A DNA stretch of 64,000 nucleotides from Nectonema munidae (taxonomy: Eukaryota; Nematomorpha; Nectonematoida; Nectonematidae), in contig JAUIRK010000909.1 of the NCBI GenBank assembly GCA_030549495.1, positions 728,001 to 792,000 of the forward strand, given 5' to 3'. Numbering within the stretch: the first letter of the stretch is position 1; each line of letters starts with the position of its first letter. Under the pieces are notes generated by a model that was given only the letters and a program-made list of their open reading frames with translations, did not search any database and was not told where the DNA came from. Positions 46,216 to 58,114 of this stretch are shown here, piece by piece. Both the position numbers and the translations under genes were made by a program.

Positions 46216-46430
46216 TTGCTACATAATTAACATAAGAGAGAAAGGAAACAAAATAAACTAATAAAGCAATTTTCACTATTTTAAAATGGAACCCTCTGTT
46301 CTCAGAATAATTTCAAAATAATAGGAGGCATAAAGAATGAGAGTTTATTTGATATTTTCAAGTTTTTATAAGCAGCAAAAGCCAACGTTTAAGTAGCTAG
46401 CCCTTATAATTAAAAAATTATTTAAATAAC

Positions 46431-46718
46431 GGTCGACAGACATTTCGCCCCCTGACAAATTGTCTCATAGGCTATTACTATTATCCATCTTTGCTTATTA
46501 TATGTGTAAAATTATTAAAAAAATTTAAGTTTTTGTTTATTTTATCTCTATTAAATTATTTCAAATTAATCAATTTATCTCTTAATTTTTTAGAATTGTC
46601 CATGAGACAAAATGTCTTATGAAAATAACGGGGCGAATTGTCCATGAAACAAAATGTCTTATGAAAATAATGAGGCGAACTGTCTTATGAAAATAATGGG
46701 GCGAAATGTCCGAGGACC
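46431..46718. mobile_element. MITE with internal 42-bp tandem repeats
   Basis: The termini GGTCGACAGACATTTCGCCC and the inverse of GGGCGAAATGTCCGAGGACC are inverted repeats matching at about 17 of 20. The right third holds two full copies and one partial copy of a 42-bp unit GAATTGTCCATGAGACAAAA continuing TGTCTTATGAAAATAACGGG (46592-46700). The sister copy near 51.94 kb lacks it (TATTTAAACTAACATAAATC runs through). A target duplication of more than 3-4 bp could not be fixed. Confidence 0.75.
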
Positions 46719-47218
46719 AAACTAACATAAATCAAAGTATACGAGAAAGGAAAATCATTGCGTTTTTTTGAAATTTCTGTCTACAAATAAAATTCTGACA
46801 GCTGTCATAAATAGATCAAGTACATTTTTAACAACTGAAACATTTTGTTTCGATATTATATTTTTATTATAATAATCAACAAATTTTCTTAAAAAAAGTG
46901 ATTTGATTATGTACAGTGTTACTTATATTTAACAATCGAACATTATAAAAAATATCTCTGCTCAAATATTAAGCAAATAGAGCATTCTTGCTTTTAAACT
47001 GAATAGATAGTCAAAATATTCATTCCCAAATAATTATTGAAAAAATTTCTTGACTTGAAAAAATTAAAGTTTTCAAATGTTACAAAATGTAGCAAACGTA
47101 AGATTAAGTGACTTTTGTTGAAAAAGTTCTTAGCGCGAGTCTAACAATATTCATTGATATAAAATTGTTACGATTGAAAACTATTTTAATTTAACTCTAA
47201 ATGCAAATTAGACAGAAG

Positions 47219-47404
47219 CAGTGGTGTAGTCAAAAAAAAGTTGATAGAAGGGCACAATTTTAAAACAAAAAACTTGCGCAACATTATTTATACTTTCTTG
47301 ACCCTTTCATTGGAGAAATTTTCAAAAACTGATATCGCTTAGATGCATGCGGTACATAGGAGTGTGGGCACGGCTCCTCATGCCCCAGCCTAGCTACGTC
47401 ACTA
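47219..47404. mobile_element. Small hAT-like MITE (CAGTGGTGTAGTCA ends)
   Basis: The left end CAGTGGTGTAGTCA and right end CCTAGCTACGTCACTA resemble the CAGTGGCGTAGCTAGG termini of a common hAT MITE family and are partly inverted to each other. The flanking 8-mers do not match well, so the boundaries are uncertain. Confidence 0.5.
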
Positions 47405-49510
47405 AGAGAGCTGAATGAGATAGGAGAGCTTAACAAGAGAAGGGGGCTTGAATGAGAGAAGAGAACTCGAGTGAATGATTGAGTTTTAGCAGAGAAAGTG
47501 GAAGAGAAAAACAGAGAGAGAAAGAGAAATAGAATCACTGTGACAGATGAGAAAATCTAGTGGATCATCAACATGTGTTTGCTTAAAAATACTACAGAGG
47601 AGACACTGTAATAAATATTGCTTACTTATTGTGTGCATATTGAAGCAATGGATTATTATTATACAGCTCTCACGCATCGTCTGTAAAATATGTCCGATAG
47701 GAAAAATGCGATAGGAATTTCAGAGCAGCTTGGCATGATGTTTGATTGATTCGAAAGTCTGCATTCCTTCTATGCGATCATCATACATGTTTTATAAACA
47801 AGCAGCAACTCTTACTTATATAAAATTATTGGGGGGGCGAAGGTCAATTTCGCCCCCCCCCCCTCGCCCCCCGGATGTGCGCCCCTGAAGCAAACATGAT
47901 CAATACGGCAAAACTCACACGCTGCAGTGTTAGGTATGTGACAGGAAGCGTGTTCCAAGTTTTGGCAATCAGCTGGTCTGCAGGTTGACGTTTTTTCATT
48001 TCTGTCCATTTGTTTGCTTGCCAGCTCTGCTTAGCTTTGTCTTTCCAAATCTTCATTCAGTGATTTGAACTTGTTCACCCTGATGCCTTCAGGTCAGCAA
48101 CTTCTATCTCTAAATCTTTATTAGAAACACCGGGGATGAAACTCAGGTTAACTTTGTCCACAGCACAATGGTGTGGATGAGTGAGGAACTTAAAAAGACT
48201 AGCGTGCTCACGAAATTCCCCAAAGCGCGCTTGGAATGACTGCAGTAAATTAGATGGAAAGCCTGCTAGCTTCAGGAGATCAAAATGTTCAGCGGAGCCA
48301 TTCACGCGTCTTTAAATTCTCTTAGTTTTTCAAAGTGCAGTAAACGACCTGTTTCAATATCCACTTTAAAGATTTCTAGCAAAAACTGATTGTTGAAGGG
48401 ATAACACTATATTTCCAACGCTTTGCATTTTCACATTGAGTTGGTTGAGATGTTCAGTCATGTCCACAAGATAAAAAAACTTGAGGAGCCACTCATTGTC
48501 CGCTAGCTCAGATTGTTCGCTGTCTTTCATTAGAAGAAAAGATTGGATTTCACTCAGGCAAGTCGCAAAACGGCTAAGCATCTTCCATCTTGACAGTCAA
48601 CGCACATTGCTGTGTAAAACCAGTTCGGGATAATTATTCCCAACTTTATCCAGCAATGCTCTAAACTGGCGATCATTTTAAAGCTCGGGCAACAATAAAG
48701 TTGACAACCCGAATGACCAATCTCAAGGCTGCTTTTCACACATTTGCACACAAAGTGGCTCGAGATGTAGAATAAAATGAAAACTTAGGATGGGTCTGTT
48801 CTCCTGTTCACGAAGAAGCGCTACAAATACTGTTTTTTCTCACCATGTACGGAGCACCATCAGTACACACAGAAATAAGTTTACCCACAGCTAGATTTTT
48901 TTCTTTAGCGAACTCCATGAAAGACTTGAATAAATCCTCCCCGCTAGCTGTCCCTTTCTGTGGCTAAAGGGAAAGACTTTTCTCACGCAGTGTGTCACCT
49001 GCAACGTAGCGTGCAATAATACTGATTTGGGATAAATGAGTGACATCTGTTGATTCATCCAAAGTAAGAGAAAAATATGTCGCTGCATTTATGTCCTTCA
49101 CTATATTTGACATGAAAATGGTAGGATCATGAACAGTTTTTGCTGGCAGGCATTTCTTCTATTCTTTTGATTATCTTGTCTTTATCCGAGAAGTCGTCAA
49201 AAAGTTCGTTGGCCACACCAAGCATTAATGTTTTGACATATTTGCCCTCTGTAAATGGCTCTCCGTTTCTCACAATTGCTAACGACCAGCAAAGCTAGCC
49301 GAACTAAAGCCACCTTGTCGGATCAATACACGGAGTTCCTACTGACTAGCTTGCACTCTAGACAGTAGCTCTTGACAAGCCTTCTTTCTGTTGATATGCA
49401 TTATCGCGATACTTCCCTTTTTCCTGAAGGCCACCTGTTATATCTGAGATCCAGATGCAGACATCAAAAGAGCCATGTCTGGTTAGCCAGCCATAGGTTC
49501 CCGACCCCTG

Positions 49511-50149
49511 CCATATGGTAACAGTTAATTTCACTAAACCAGATTAATTTTTTTCAAAAAGTAAGAGATGGTTTACGTTCCTTTTGAAAACATTGGTCTA
49601 AAATGGATTAAATACATAAAGAAAACCCTCTTCTAAATAGCCCATTTAGTAAACTACCCTCAACATTAATCTTTATAATGTGACACTTATACATACATTG
49701 AATTTATATCATTTACGAATGGCATTATTATTTCGAAAATCACTCAAGCTTATAATAAATTTTGATGAACAAAAATCTTATCCGTGATAGATTCATCTAC
49801 TAAAATCAGGATGGTAACGCAATTTCTGTTACGCATCTAGCCCTAAAGCAAAGCTCTTTTCGCAACGATGAGACTAAATCAAGTTTAGTATAAATACGAA
49901 ATTGGTTGGGTAGACACACTTTTTTAAGCAAAAGTTGTTGTTGTGTGCACATCAATCTTTTTTAAAAAAGTTAAGAAATGATGATGAGAGGTAGTCAAAA
50001 GTTATAATTTTTGGTGAAAAATGTATTTTTGAAACTTACTTGATGGGGATGGAAAATTGTTAGGATTTTACAATTAAGTATAAGACTCTAAGAACATTAA
50101 TTTAAAATTTGGATGAAATTTAAAATTAAAAAGAATAGCATACCTAGAT
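49511..50149. other. Spacer between two element copies
   Basis: A+T-rich DNA outside the right terminus of the GTF2IRD2-like hAT and before the sister element. No gene, repeat end or RNA feature is supported. Confidence 0.4.
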
Positions 50150-50604
50150 CAGGGGCACACATCCTTAAAATTATTAGAGGGACGAATTTTTTTTTCAATT
50201 TTTAAAATTACTGGTCTGGAAATACCACGAGAGACCAAATATTCAAGCAATCATTTAAAATAGAGTGTATTCAGCCCATACCTAAATTTATAAAACTACT
50301 TTATATTTTTTTTAAAAATTGATGAAATTTAATACTATACTTCGAGCGAAAATATTTTAATTAAATTTGCATATCGCATATACACTAGTTTAAAAAAATC
50401 CAAAATTGTTAGGGAGAGAATAGGCTTTTCATTTGAAAATAAAGTGTCTATCAGGCACATTACAGGAATTGATGAAAGGATATTTGATTGATAGAGAAAA
50501 CAAATAACTGAAGGTTGGAGAGTTTTATAAGAGTGAATGTAGTATGAAGGAAAAGAGTCTACTAGACACCCTGCGATGTTTATATGAAAAAAATGTGATT
50601 GATT

Positions 50605-51136
50605 CAGGGGCGCACACCCTTGAAATTATTGGAGGGGGCGGACTTTCAAGCGTCTTCCAAAAAAGACAACAAATTATTCTGAATTCCTACTCCTCTCTTG
50701 TCTATTCTATTTCATTCTTAAGTAAGCTTAATGTAAACTTTAACCCCCCCCCCCCCCCCCCCCCCTCTCTATTAAGCTTAACGTCAACAATGAATGAGGA
50801 CTTATATATAGCTCCTTCTTTCTCACTTCAAATACATGCGCACCATCTCCAAATTATGTGTAGAAAAGGGGTAAAGATATCAATTAACAATAAAAAAATT
50901 GGAAATTTTATTGAATGAAAAAAATCATTCATTAATTTTCAGTTTCTTCTTCCTAAAAAATGGAAAAATGTTTTATTGAGAAAAATATATAAAAAAAAAC
51001 ACATCCAAATAACATAACTTTTCTGAGGAAATTTCTATCAAAAATGTAAAACAGAACTAAAGTTAAAAAACTTGGTATTAGAATTTTTTCATTCTTTATA
51101 GTGTATAAGAATAAGTGTAAGTTAGTTAGACTCTCA
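50605..51136 (+). mobile_element. Insertion in the sister copy starting with the same terminus
   Basis: CAGGGGCGCACACCCTTGAA with ATTATTGGAGGGGGCGGA is the family's left end and interrupts the sister copy between GATTGATT and AGGGTATAAAA, where the first copy has an uninterrupted GATTGATTCATGGGCAAGGG. A right terminus was not identified. The piece contains a 22-base poly(C) run at 50744-50765 flanked by AAGCTTAATGTAAAC and AAGCTTAACGTCAAC. Confidence 0.55.
50744..50765 (+). repeat. Poly(C) tract, 22 bases
   Basis: An uninterrupted run of C, flanked on both sides by similar AGCTTAAYGT sequence in the same orientation, as if a poly(C) run sits between two short direct repeats. Confidence 0.9.
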
Positions 51137-51439
51137 AAAAGGGTATAAAATAAAGATAAATTGTGCAAACAAAAATCAACCAATAAATTAAGATTGCATT
51201 ACTTCATTTTTATCAGCATCATTCAAAAATAGTTTAAAAGGTAAATTGGTGTAAGCTATAAAAATCTACAAAAAGTAAAATAACTTTTAACATTTTGAAA
51301 TGATTTGCATTTTATAATAACTTTTGGAAAAAAAGTCTATCAGAAAAAGTTATATAGTTTCGACAAAAGCTATAAATTTTTACAGCATAACGTATGTTTT
51401 TTGAAAACTAATTTGATGTATCCCCTACAGCATACTCTA

Positions 51440-51605
51440 TGGGTGGCATGGCAGGTTGGTTGAGATAATGGACTCAGCCCGGAAGCTTCTGGATTCAATT
51501 CCTCATCGATACCAATTTGTTCATAGTTTGACATAAGCGGTACATCAGTGCCTTGTCAATCAAAACACACCCACGGTACCTTTACCTTACCTTTTACTCA
51601 AATTT
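51440..51605 (+). mobile_element. tRNA-derived SINE, copy 3
   Basis: The same head as copy 2 (GGGTGGCATGGCAGGTTGGT, B-box variant GGATTCAATTCC) and body CATAGTTTGACATAAGCGGT and TGCCTTGTCAATCAAAA. It has the best-preserved 3' tail, GGTACCTTTACCTTACCTTT. A mutated B-box suggests it is no longer a Pol III promoter. Confidence 0.7.
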
Positions 51606-52412
51606 GAAAAATTTGCTACAAAATTAACATAAGAGAGAAAGAAGACAAAATAAACTAATAAAGCAATTTTCATTATTTTAAAATGAAACCATCTGTTGTC
51701 CGAATAATTTCAAAATAATAGGAGGGATTAAAAATGAGATAGTTTATTTGATATTTTCAAGTTTTTATAGGAAGCAAAAACCAACGTTGAAGTAGCTAAC
51801 CCTTATAGCTATAGGGTGATTTGGTAACGCTCGTATTTTTACATTTTGTAAGGAATCATAGTATAAAAAATGGTAGTTTAATCACTTTTCATAAAATTAT
51901 TTAAATCTAAGAATACAAAATCATAAAAAAACTATTTAAACTAACATAAATCATAGTATAAGAGAACAAGAAAAACATTGCGGTTTTTGACTATTTCTGT
52001 CTACAAATAAAATTCTGACAGCTGTCATAAATAGATTAAGTACATTTTTAACAACTAAAACATTTTGTTTCGATATTATATTTTTATTATAATAATCAAC
52101 AAATTTTCTTAAAAAAATTATCTAATTAATTATGTACAATATTACTTACAAAATTTAACAATCGAACATTATAAAAAAATATGACTGCCCAAATATTAAA
52201 CAAATAGAGTATTTTTGCTTTTAAATTGAATAGCTAGTCAAAATATTCATTCCCAAATAGATAGTAAAAAAAAATTTCTTTGAAAAAAATAAAGTTTTCA
52301 AATGTAACAAACGTACTGATAATGATTAAACGTGGCACTTATTGAAAAAAATTTTTAACGCGAATTTGACAATATTCATTGATATAAAATTGTAACGATG
52401 GAAAACTATTTT

Positions 52413-53540
52413 TCTCTCATTTAAAAAAAAATTTTCAATTTTGCAAAAAGTTTGGTGTATTGATAGAACTAAATTTTTACCAAAAATTTTTGTGATTAAT
52501 TTGAATAGCTGAAATTTAGTATCATGAAAAAAGGTTCTGAAAATATTAAACTAATATTCCGCTAAAAACTAGTTTCTAATGAGATAAAATAGAATTATTT
52601 TAAATTTAATCCTAAAAACAAATTAGAGGGCTGAAGGAATTTAAAATTAAATACAAATTAAAAGTGTTTTAAACATACTTAGCAATTTTACTCAAAATAA
52701 TCCCTATTTTCTTACAGAGATAAATTTTTATTGGAGCCAACTCATGTTTTAGTTGTTGAGTTTTATATAAGTCGAGGTTATTTTTGATATGTACGACATT
52801 AAAAACTTTTCAATATTTGAATTGAATCACTATTTAAATAAAATAATTTTTGGAAATAATTTCTTACTTGAATAAATTATAACTAAAAATTAAAAAAAAT
52901 TTTGTTTCGCGTTTATACATTCTTTACCAACTCACTAGTGATAAAAACGATAGCCATAATTTTGAGTCTTCAGAATTTAATATACATTATACATTAAAAA
53001 ATGCATACATTTTCTGTTATACTGATATATTCTTGTTTCTCAAACAAACAAATGATTCTTTCAAATAGTATATTCTTTAATTCTTATCAAAAATTTTTGG
53101 TAAATTTCGGAAAACATTCTTTAACATTCTTCGTAATTATTTGTTTAGGTATTTTTTTATTTAATAATAAATATATTATTATTTAAACTAGCATGAATGC
53201 TTTTGATTTTATAGTAGGTAGGAGATATCTAAGCACTTTCCAACGTTGGTTGGTATACTTGCATCAATTACTAACTTGGGGAGTTTAATTTAATTATATA
53301 GTAATAATAAAATAAGTATCCGAATATTATTCACTGATATGAGAAATAAAAGGGCAGCTATGACCACGAATATCCGAATTCTATCACCGACGCTTTAAAT
53401 AATCTATTCGATAATTTTATAGTTAAAACCACACTTATTCTAAATTAACTACTAGACCAATGAGTTGATAGTTACCACTACTGGGTAAAGCTGAATTTAG
53501 GATTTGATTTTGATAGAACGCTTCACTTTTAGATATCAGC
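52413..53540. other. A+T-rich DNA
   Basis: Between the sister element and the MULE remnant. The open frame at 53001-53186 is hydrophobic by A+T bias only. Element ends for the MULE could not be recognised here. Confidence 0.4.
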
Positions 53541-53544
53541 CTTT

Positions 53545-55440
53545 TTTTGTTAAAAATTTATTTTTGTATTACAATTAGCAAGCTCTGAGGGAGAAAATAT
53601 TTGATTATAAAATTTTTTAATTTGCTTTTCATTAACTCCTATTTTATTTCTCAAATTTCGCTTAATATTTTCCTTAATATGACGTATACATAATGTAATC
53701 TGTGCATATGGCAGGCAAAGTTTTAAAGATTTCATTAAAACGAATTCTTCATCAGTCCCAATGACTATTTGTTTTAAACTTTGAAGTATATCATGGAATG
53801 AAAAATTTTAATGAGAAAAAAAAATCACTATATGTTTCACAATCTGCTGTAAAGTGGAGTAAAACTGGTCCAAAAAGTATAGCATTCGTTTTACTATTTT
53901 TTGAAATTATATTGTGATCTTTAAAAACTGTGGTAGTAACAAAAAAGAGCTTAAGTTAAAAGTTCTGTCTACTCCCAAAATAGAACATGCATTATTTTGA
54001 TATATAATACAACTTTTTAAATGAATTAATTGACATTAGGTGTAACAAATTATGTTAGGACTTTTGCGAGAACTCTGTAAGACTTTTATGATGTAAAGAT
54101 GATTAGTTGAACCCAAACTTAGAAGCTTTTGTATTTCATCAGCTAAATTATGGGAAAAATGGTTATCATTTTTGAAAAGAGAGTATTTAACATTATATAC
54201 ATATTTTCTATCTAGTGGAGAGTTTTCAGAATGCAGAGATTTGATGAAAACTGTTTTTGGTGAATTATTATCTAGTAATTCTTTTTCAACAAACCTTATT
54301 GTTTGAGCATCAGTTCTGATGTACTCTTTTTTTTCACTTTTAAAGGTTGCGTGTTTTGATGTTTCACTTGGAAAACTTCCAATATATTCATATAAACATA
54401 TATTATATTGATTTTCATGAATTGAAGGTCCTTCTTTTGTATTCTGGAGACGGTTTCAGAACTGAATAATACCTATGCATAATAATTACATTTTTAATAT
54501 CAGGTTGAGGAGAGAGTATCATCTTTGATTTACCACTATGTTTAAAAAAACTGCATTTTTTTATTTTGGTAGAAAAAAAGAAGTTTGCCCTTGTCATTTT
54601 TTAAAAAATGTTATTTTTTGCTTGATAAAGGCTTCCAACTACCGCAATGATCAGAAAAGTAATTTTTATTGTTAAATTTGATTTTTTTTACAATATAAAA
54701 AATGTTTTCTTTAATATGAAGTGGAAGTAAATCCAGAGGAATTTTGCAATCTACTAGAAGGCTGATAACAGATGAAGAAGGCAAAAAAGCTTGTAGTTTG
54801 TGCTAATTAGTTGTTTCCTTTAAGGATGAAACTTCTTTGATAAAGTCTTTTTGATAAACTGATACTTCTGAAATTCTAATACTACTAAAAATATTAGAAT
54901 TACTATCATTCTCAATATTAATTAGAGGCACACAATGATTGGGCACAAAAACTTGGTCAGATCTACATGTGCTTGCCTATATAATCTCTATTTTTCACTT
55001 CGATAATACTCAACTCTCGGTGAGAGAATATATTGTATAAAATTGATTTAGATATATCAAATATACCGTTAATATTTGGGTATATTGATTCAATTGAAAT
55101 GCCAATAATAGTTGCAGCAGCAACTATAGAAAAAGCTGATGACCAATTTCTATTGAAGCAAATGTTCTTACATTTTTCATCAATTTATGGTGAAACTTTC
55201 CATATCCCAGTCTCTTCCCCTATTTTCTTGTAATATTCTTTGAAGAGATTTAGCTCTATTGCAGTTTTCACTCTGATCTCATTAGCAAGAGATTCACTTC
55301 CTATTAATATTATTGATAATGTATTATAAAGGCAATTTCCATCTCCTGTAGTAAAAAGAGGTTTCTTACTGGGTATAGGACAAAAATTTAAAGCAAGTTC
55401 ATCAATAAAAAAACCGGAGAACTTTTTCAATATACCATAT
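53545..55440 (-). mobile_element. MULE-type DNA transposon with OTU protease-like domain, decayed
   Basis: On the minus strand an N-terminal block (55430-55185) reads LALNFCPIPSKKPLFTTGDG and NCLYNTLSIILIGSESLANE, with the OTU catalytic-Cys motif DGNCLY. After a gap, PDIKNVIIMHRYYSVLKPSP (about 54500) and KKEYIRTDAQTIRFVEKELL (about 54320) are followed by the MULE DDE core: ACSILGVDRTFNLSSFLLPQ (first Asp), FLDQFYSTLQQIVKH, then QIVIGTDEEFVLMKSLKLCL (second Asp) and PYAQITLCIRHIKENIKRNL (53780-53640), ending in GVNEKQIKKFYNQIF. This order, OTU then MULE transposase, is known in animal elements and in relatives of vertnin. Stops and frame shifts mean the copy is dead; termini were not found. 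Confidence 0.75.
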
Positions 55441-55444
55441 TTTA

Positions 55445-57050
55445 AATCAATGGTGTATTACCATTTCGCGGTATAATTTTCCTTTAGAAAAAATATCTTT
55501 TCATTCGAATTATTATTTTTAATATAAAAGGAAATTCTTTCCAGAGCTGAAGCAAAGTAAAAATCATCATAATTTGGAAAACAAAACGAGCAAAGGAAAC
55601 TAAAAGATGTGAAAAGATAAGCTTCAAAAATATTCAAACACACAACACTAGTTGATGAAAAATTCTTTTTTCAAATGTCACAAATCATTGAAGAAAATGG
55701 AAAAGAAATAATTATCTAAAATAAACATTAATGAAAATATTAATAAATGTCTTAAATTTCAAAAAATATAAAAAGATTAGAAAATAATAAGAACTCAATT
55801 TAAATTAATTAATTAAAAATTAATTATTTAATGATAAATTTAATAACACGAAAACTTGAAACCCTTCGCTTCAAATGGAGACATATGTTACAACTTGCAA
55901 GTAATATGTTCATTAACTTTCTGTTGTAAATTTTACCTTTTAAAACAATAAATGCTTTAAAAGATTGGGCAAGTTAATTTTTAACCTATAATTTCTTATA
56001 GATTATTTTTTTTGTAAATAATATTTTAACACATATATTTTTAATTATATCATTTTAGTTTTGAAAAAATGTTTGTGTAGATACAATTTTTGAATTATTC
56101 TCTATATTAAGTGACATTGATAACCTTTCGCATTTTGAACGTCCAAAAGTATTTTCCGAACAAGACACTAGAATTGAAGATGGAGAAAACAGGCAAATCG
56201 ATTTTAATAATTTACCCTTTATTGTGTTAACAAATAAGGTTTAAAACAAAAAGTAAGTGTAAAAGGAAAGGAATCTCACAAAGTTCCTTTGAATGCTATT
56301 ACTTATTGTAGAAAAGATACACAAATTATTACTTCTAATCTAAGTCAAGGGGCATATGTGGTTTTATCTTTTGGCAAAAAAGAAGGGGGGTGCAAAATAT
56401 ATTGCTGCCATTTTTTGGTTGTATAAAGTTACGTTACGAGTTCTCGAATCTAAACATTGCTTTCACAGCAAAGCGAAATTGGAGGAGATGGAGCCCCTTT
56501 ACCTTCATGTAAATCTATGTATAACAATTGCATACCAAGAAAATAAAATAATAGTGATGTAGAATCACAATAAATCAGATTCTGATATATCAAAGCAGAA
56601 CTAAAATAAGTTGTAAAAATTGAGGTGGCCCTAATTTCATGGGCATTCTCTCCAATGATGAAAAATGCATCGAAACTATATATAAAAGTAACAAAGAATT
56701 GAAATCAAACCGAGAATAGATTTGGTTTAATTGATCATTGTACTTGGCAAGGAAAGAAAAGTACTATATGGTCTTTTGTAGTAAGAGAGATAGAGGGCAG
56801 ACATTTCTATTCTTTTCAATTTTTTTGTCAACATTTGGCAATTTATAATGATAAATTATAAAAGTAAAGATAGAGAGAATGCAGTCGAGCCGGCTAATTT
56901 ATTTGTGGCAGGTGTCGAACACCATTCATCTCTAATGCTTCAAAATGTATTGCACCAATCCAAAAATATAGTTTATTAAAATATGTGTCAATTTTTTTGT
57001 TTTCGCCTTATTTCAATATAAATAAACTTTCAACATTTTCGTACTGTTGT
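55445..57050. other. Intergenic DNA with unassigned open frames
   Basis: The plus strand at 56100-56570 shows a broken frame (SDIDNLSHFERPKVFSEQDT, then HKVPLNAITYCRKDTQIITS) with protein-like composition, suggesting a decayed coding element, but I do not recognise it. The 68-codon frame at 56356-56562 may belong to it. Nothing else is supported. Confidence 0.35.
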
Positions 57051-57289
57051 TTCTGATGGGGGACAAATGTTCCCTATTCAAAACTTCCATTTGAGGGAAT
57101 TTTTTGAAAATTTTTAAATGGAAATGTAAAGTTATTCACCCTAACAACAATATTTATAAAAAAAAATTATGATTTTTAATAAAGAATTATCTTCAAGTCT
57201 AGTCCATGAAGTAGTCAGATTTTCGTAAATAAATGGGTACAAGCAAAGTATAGAAGGGAGAAAAAGAGGGTACAAAAAATAAAAATGAT

Positions 57290-57395
57290 GGTAAAAAATC
57301 TGGTTATAACGAATTACCATGGAGGGGGAGGGGGGGGGTGGGGTAAATTTTAGTTCGTTATATCCGAATTTCATTATATCAGAAAGGACATAAAA
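57290..57395. repeat. TTCGTTATATCCGAA-type terminal debris
   Basis: GGTTATAACGAATTACCATG at about 57301 and TTCGTTATATCCGAATTTCA with TTATATCAGAAAGG at 57353-57385 have the alternating CGTTATA/TATAACG pattern seen at termini of pogo/Tigger elements. A G-rich run lies between them. No matching opposite end was found. Confidence 0.4.
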
Positions 57396-57399
57396 GAGA

Positions 57400-57960
57400 C
57401 AAAAAATTGTAAATCAAATATCTTTTATTTAAATACAAATACTTTATATCATTCATGGTGTAAAAAGTATACGTTGAACACATGTAAATCTAAATTATAT
57501 TTATACACTGTCGTAAATAAAATATACAAGGACAAATTAATGCTGTGTTCGTCTATTTTTCAACACTATAGAACCTAATCATAATATCGCCTGTTAACTC
57601 TGCAATTCGATGGAAATAAAGTTAATCAAACCCATTGGTAGCATAGTCTTTTAAACATGTTATCACTTTCAATTTAAATGTAAGAAAGCTTGCCAAAAAT
57701 TTTTTAAAGTTGTTTATTTATTATCATCCCAACATAGAAGAAAAGTATTTAAGACATATAAAAAATAAGCCTGAACTTTTGATATTATTCAAGGTAAACG
57801 TAGAGTGAACTGTTTCAATAGAATGGCAAGAGAATTATATACTTCTTATAAACCTAGTAGGTATTAGACTATGGCAGTATTTCCAAATTACATGGACATA
57901 GCAGCCTTCAACACCTTAGTTATAAACATAATTGTAAGAATGCATATACTTCAGAGTAGA
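57400..57960. other. A+T-rich DNA before the LINE
   Basis: No gene is supported. Composition changes sharply near 57965, where C becomes frequent on the plus strand; this marks the start of the LINE 5' region. Confidence 0.5.
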
Positions 57961-58114
57961 ATTACTAACACCATTTTCCTGCCAACCCCCCTCCTGAAGT
58001 TATCCTCTCTATCTCAGGCTCTTATTCTCTTCTTTCTTTTACTTTACATCTCATCACCACAACTTTCCCAAACCTCATACACACCCCTCATCACACTATC
58101 TTTCCACTTTCGCC

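Larger units (their letters stand above)
44741..47887. mobile_element. 3.1-kb non-autonomous hAT element nested in the GTF2IRD2-like copy
   Basis: Exact 15-bp inverted termini CAGGGGCGCACATCC (44741-44755) and GGATGTGCGCCCCTG (47873-47887). Flanking 8-mers AGGCAAAC and AAGCAAAC are a target duplication with one change, and removing the element rejoins the host transposase (VLIMFAS to TYACEHSF). No transposase is encoded. Inside are a SINE (46058), two MITEs with repeated termini (44977-45557 and 46431-46718) and a small hAT-like piece (47219-47404). A sister copy starts at 50150. Without its insertions the element would be about 2.1 kb. Confidence 0.88.
44668..49510 (-). mobile_element. GTF2IRD2-like (Charlie8-type) hAT transposon, split by nested insertion
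   Basis: A minus-strand hAT transposase of the kind fused into GTF2IRD2. The right terminus CAGGGGTCGGGAACC (complement of 49496-49510) is typical. From there the coding remnants read EGKYVKTLMLGVANELFDDF (about 49230), ISVCTDGAPYMVRK (48880-48840), then CLSEIQSFLLMKDSEQSELA with EWLLKFFYLVDMTEHLNQLN (48560-48440), SAEHFDLLKLAGFPSNLLQS and VNLSFIPGVSNKDLEIEVAD (48300-48085), and PADQLIAKTWNTLPVTYLTL with QRVSFAVLIMFAS (to about 47888). The sequence then resumes at 44735 as TYACEHSFSYLKNINTNLRS, the end of the dimerisation domain, so the 44741-47887 element inserted inside the coding region. Many stops and shifts show it was already old. The 3' terminus past the microsatellite is lost. Confidence 0.88.
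50150..52412 (+). mobile_element. Sister copy of the 3.1-kb element (empty sites for inner MITEs)
   Basis: It begins CAGGGGCACACATCC and follows the 44741 element in the same orientation with high similarity over its unique parts (CTGGTCTGGAAATACCACG near 50212; the SINE near 51440; ATTCTGACAGCTGTCATAAA near 52010) until about 52412. It lacks the MITEs found at 44977 and 46431 and instead carries its own insertion of a related end at 50605. The right terminus was not found, so the copy is truncated or has diverged. Confidence 0.82.

Noticed and set aside
47284-47538. 84-codon Ser/Leu-rich open frame on the minus strand
   Set aside because: It crosses the GAGA-rich interior of the nested non-coding element and the small MITE; low complexity explains it.
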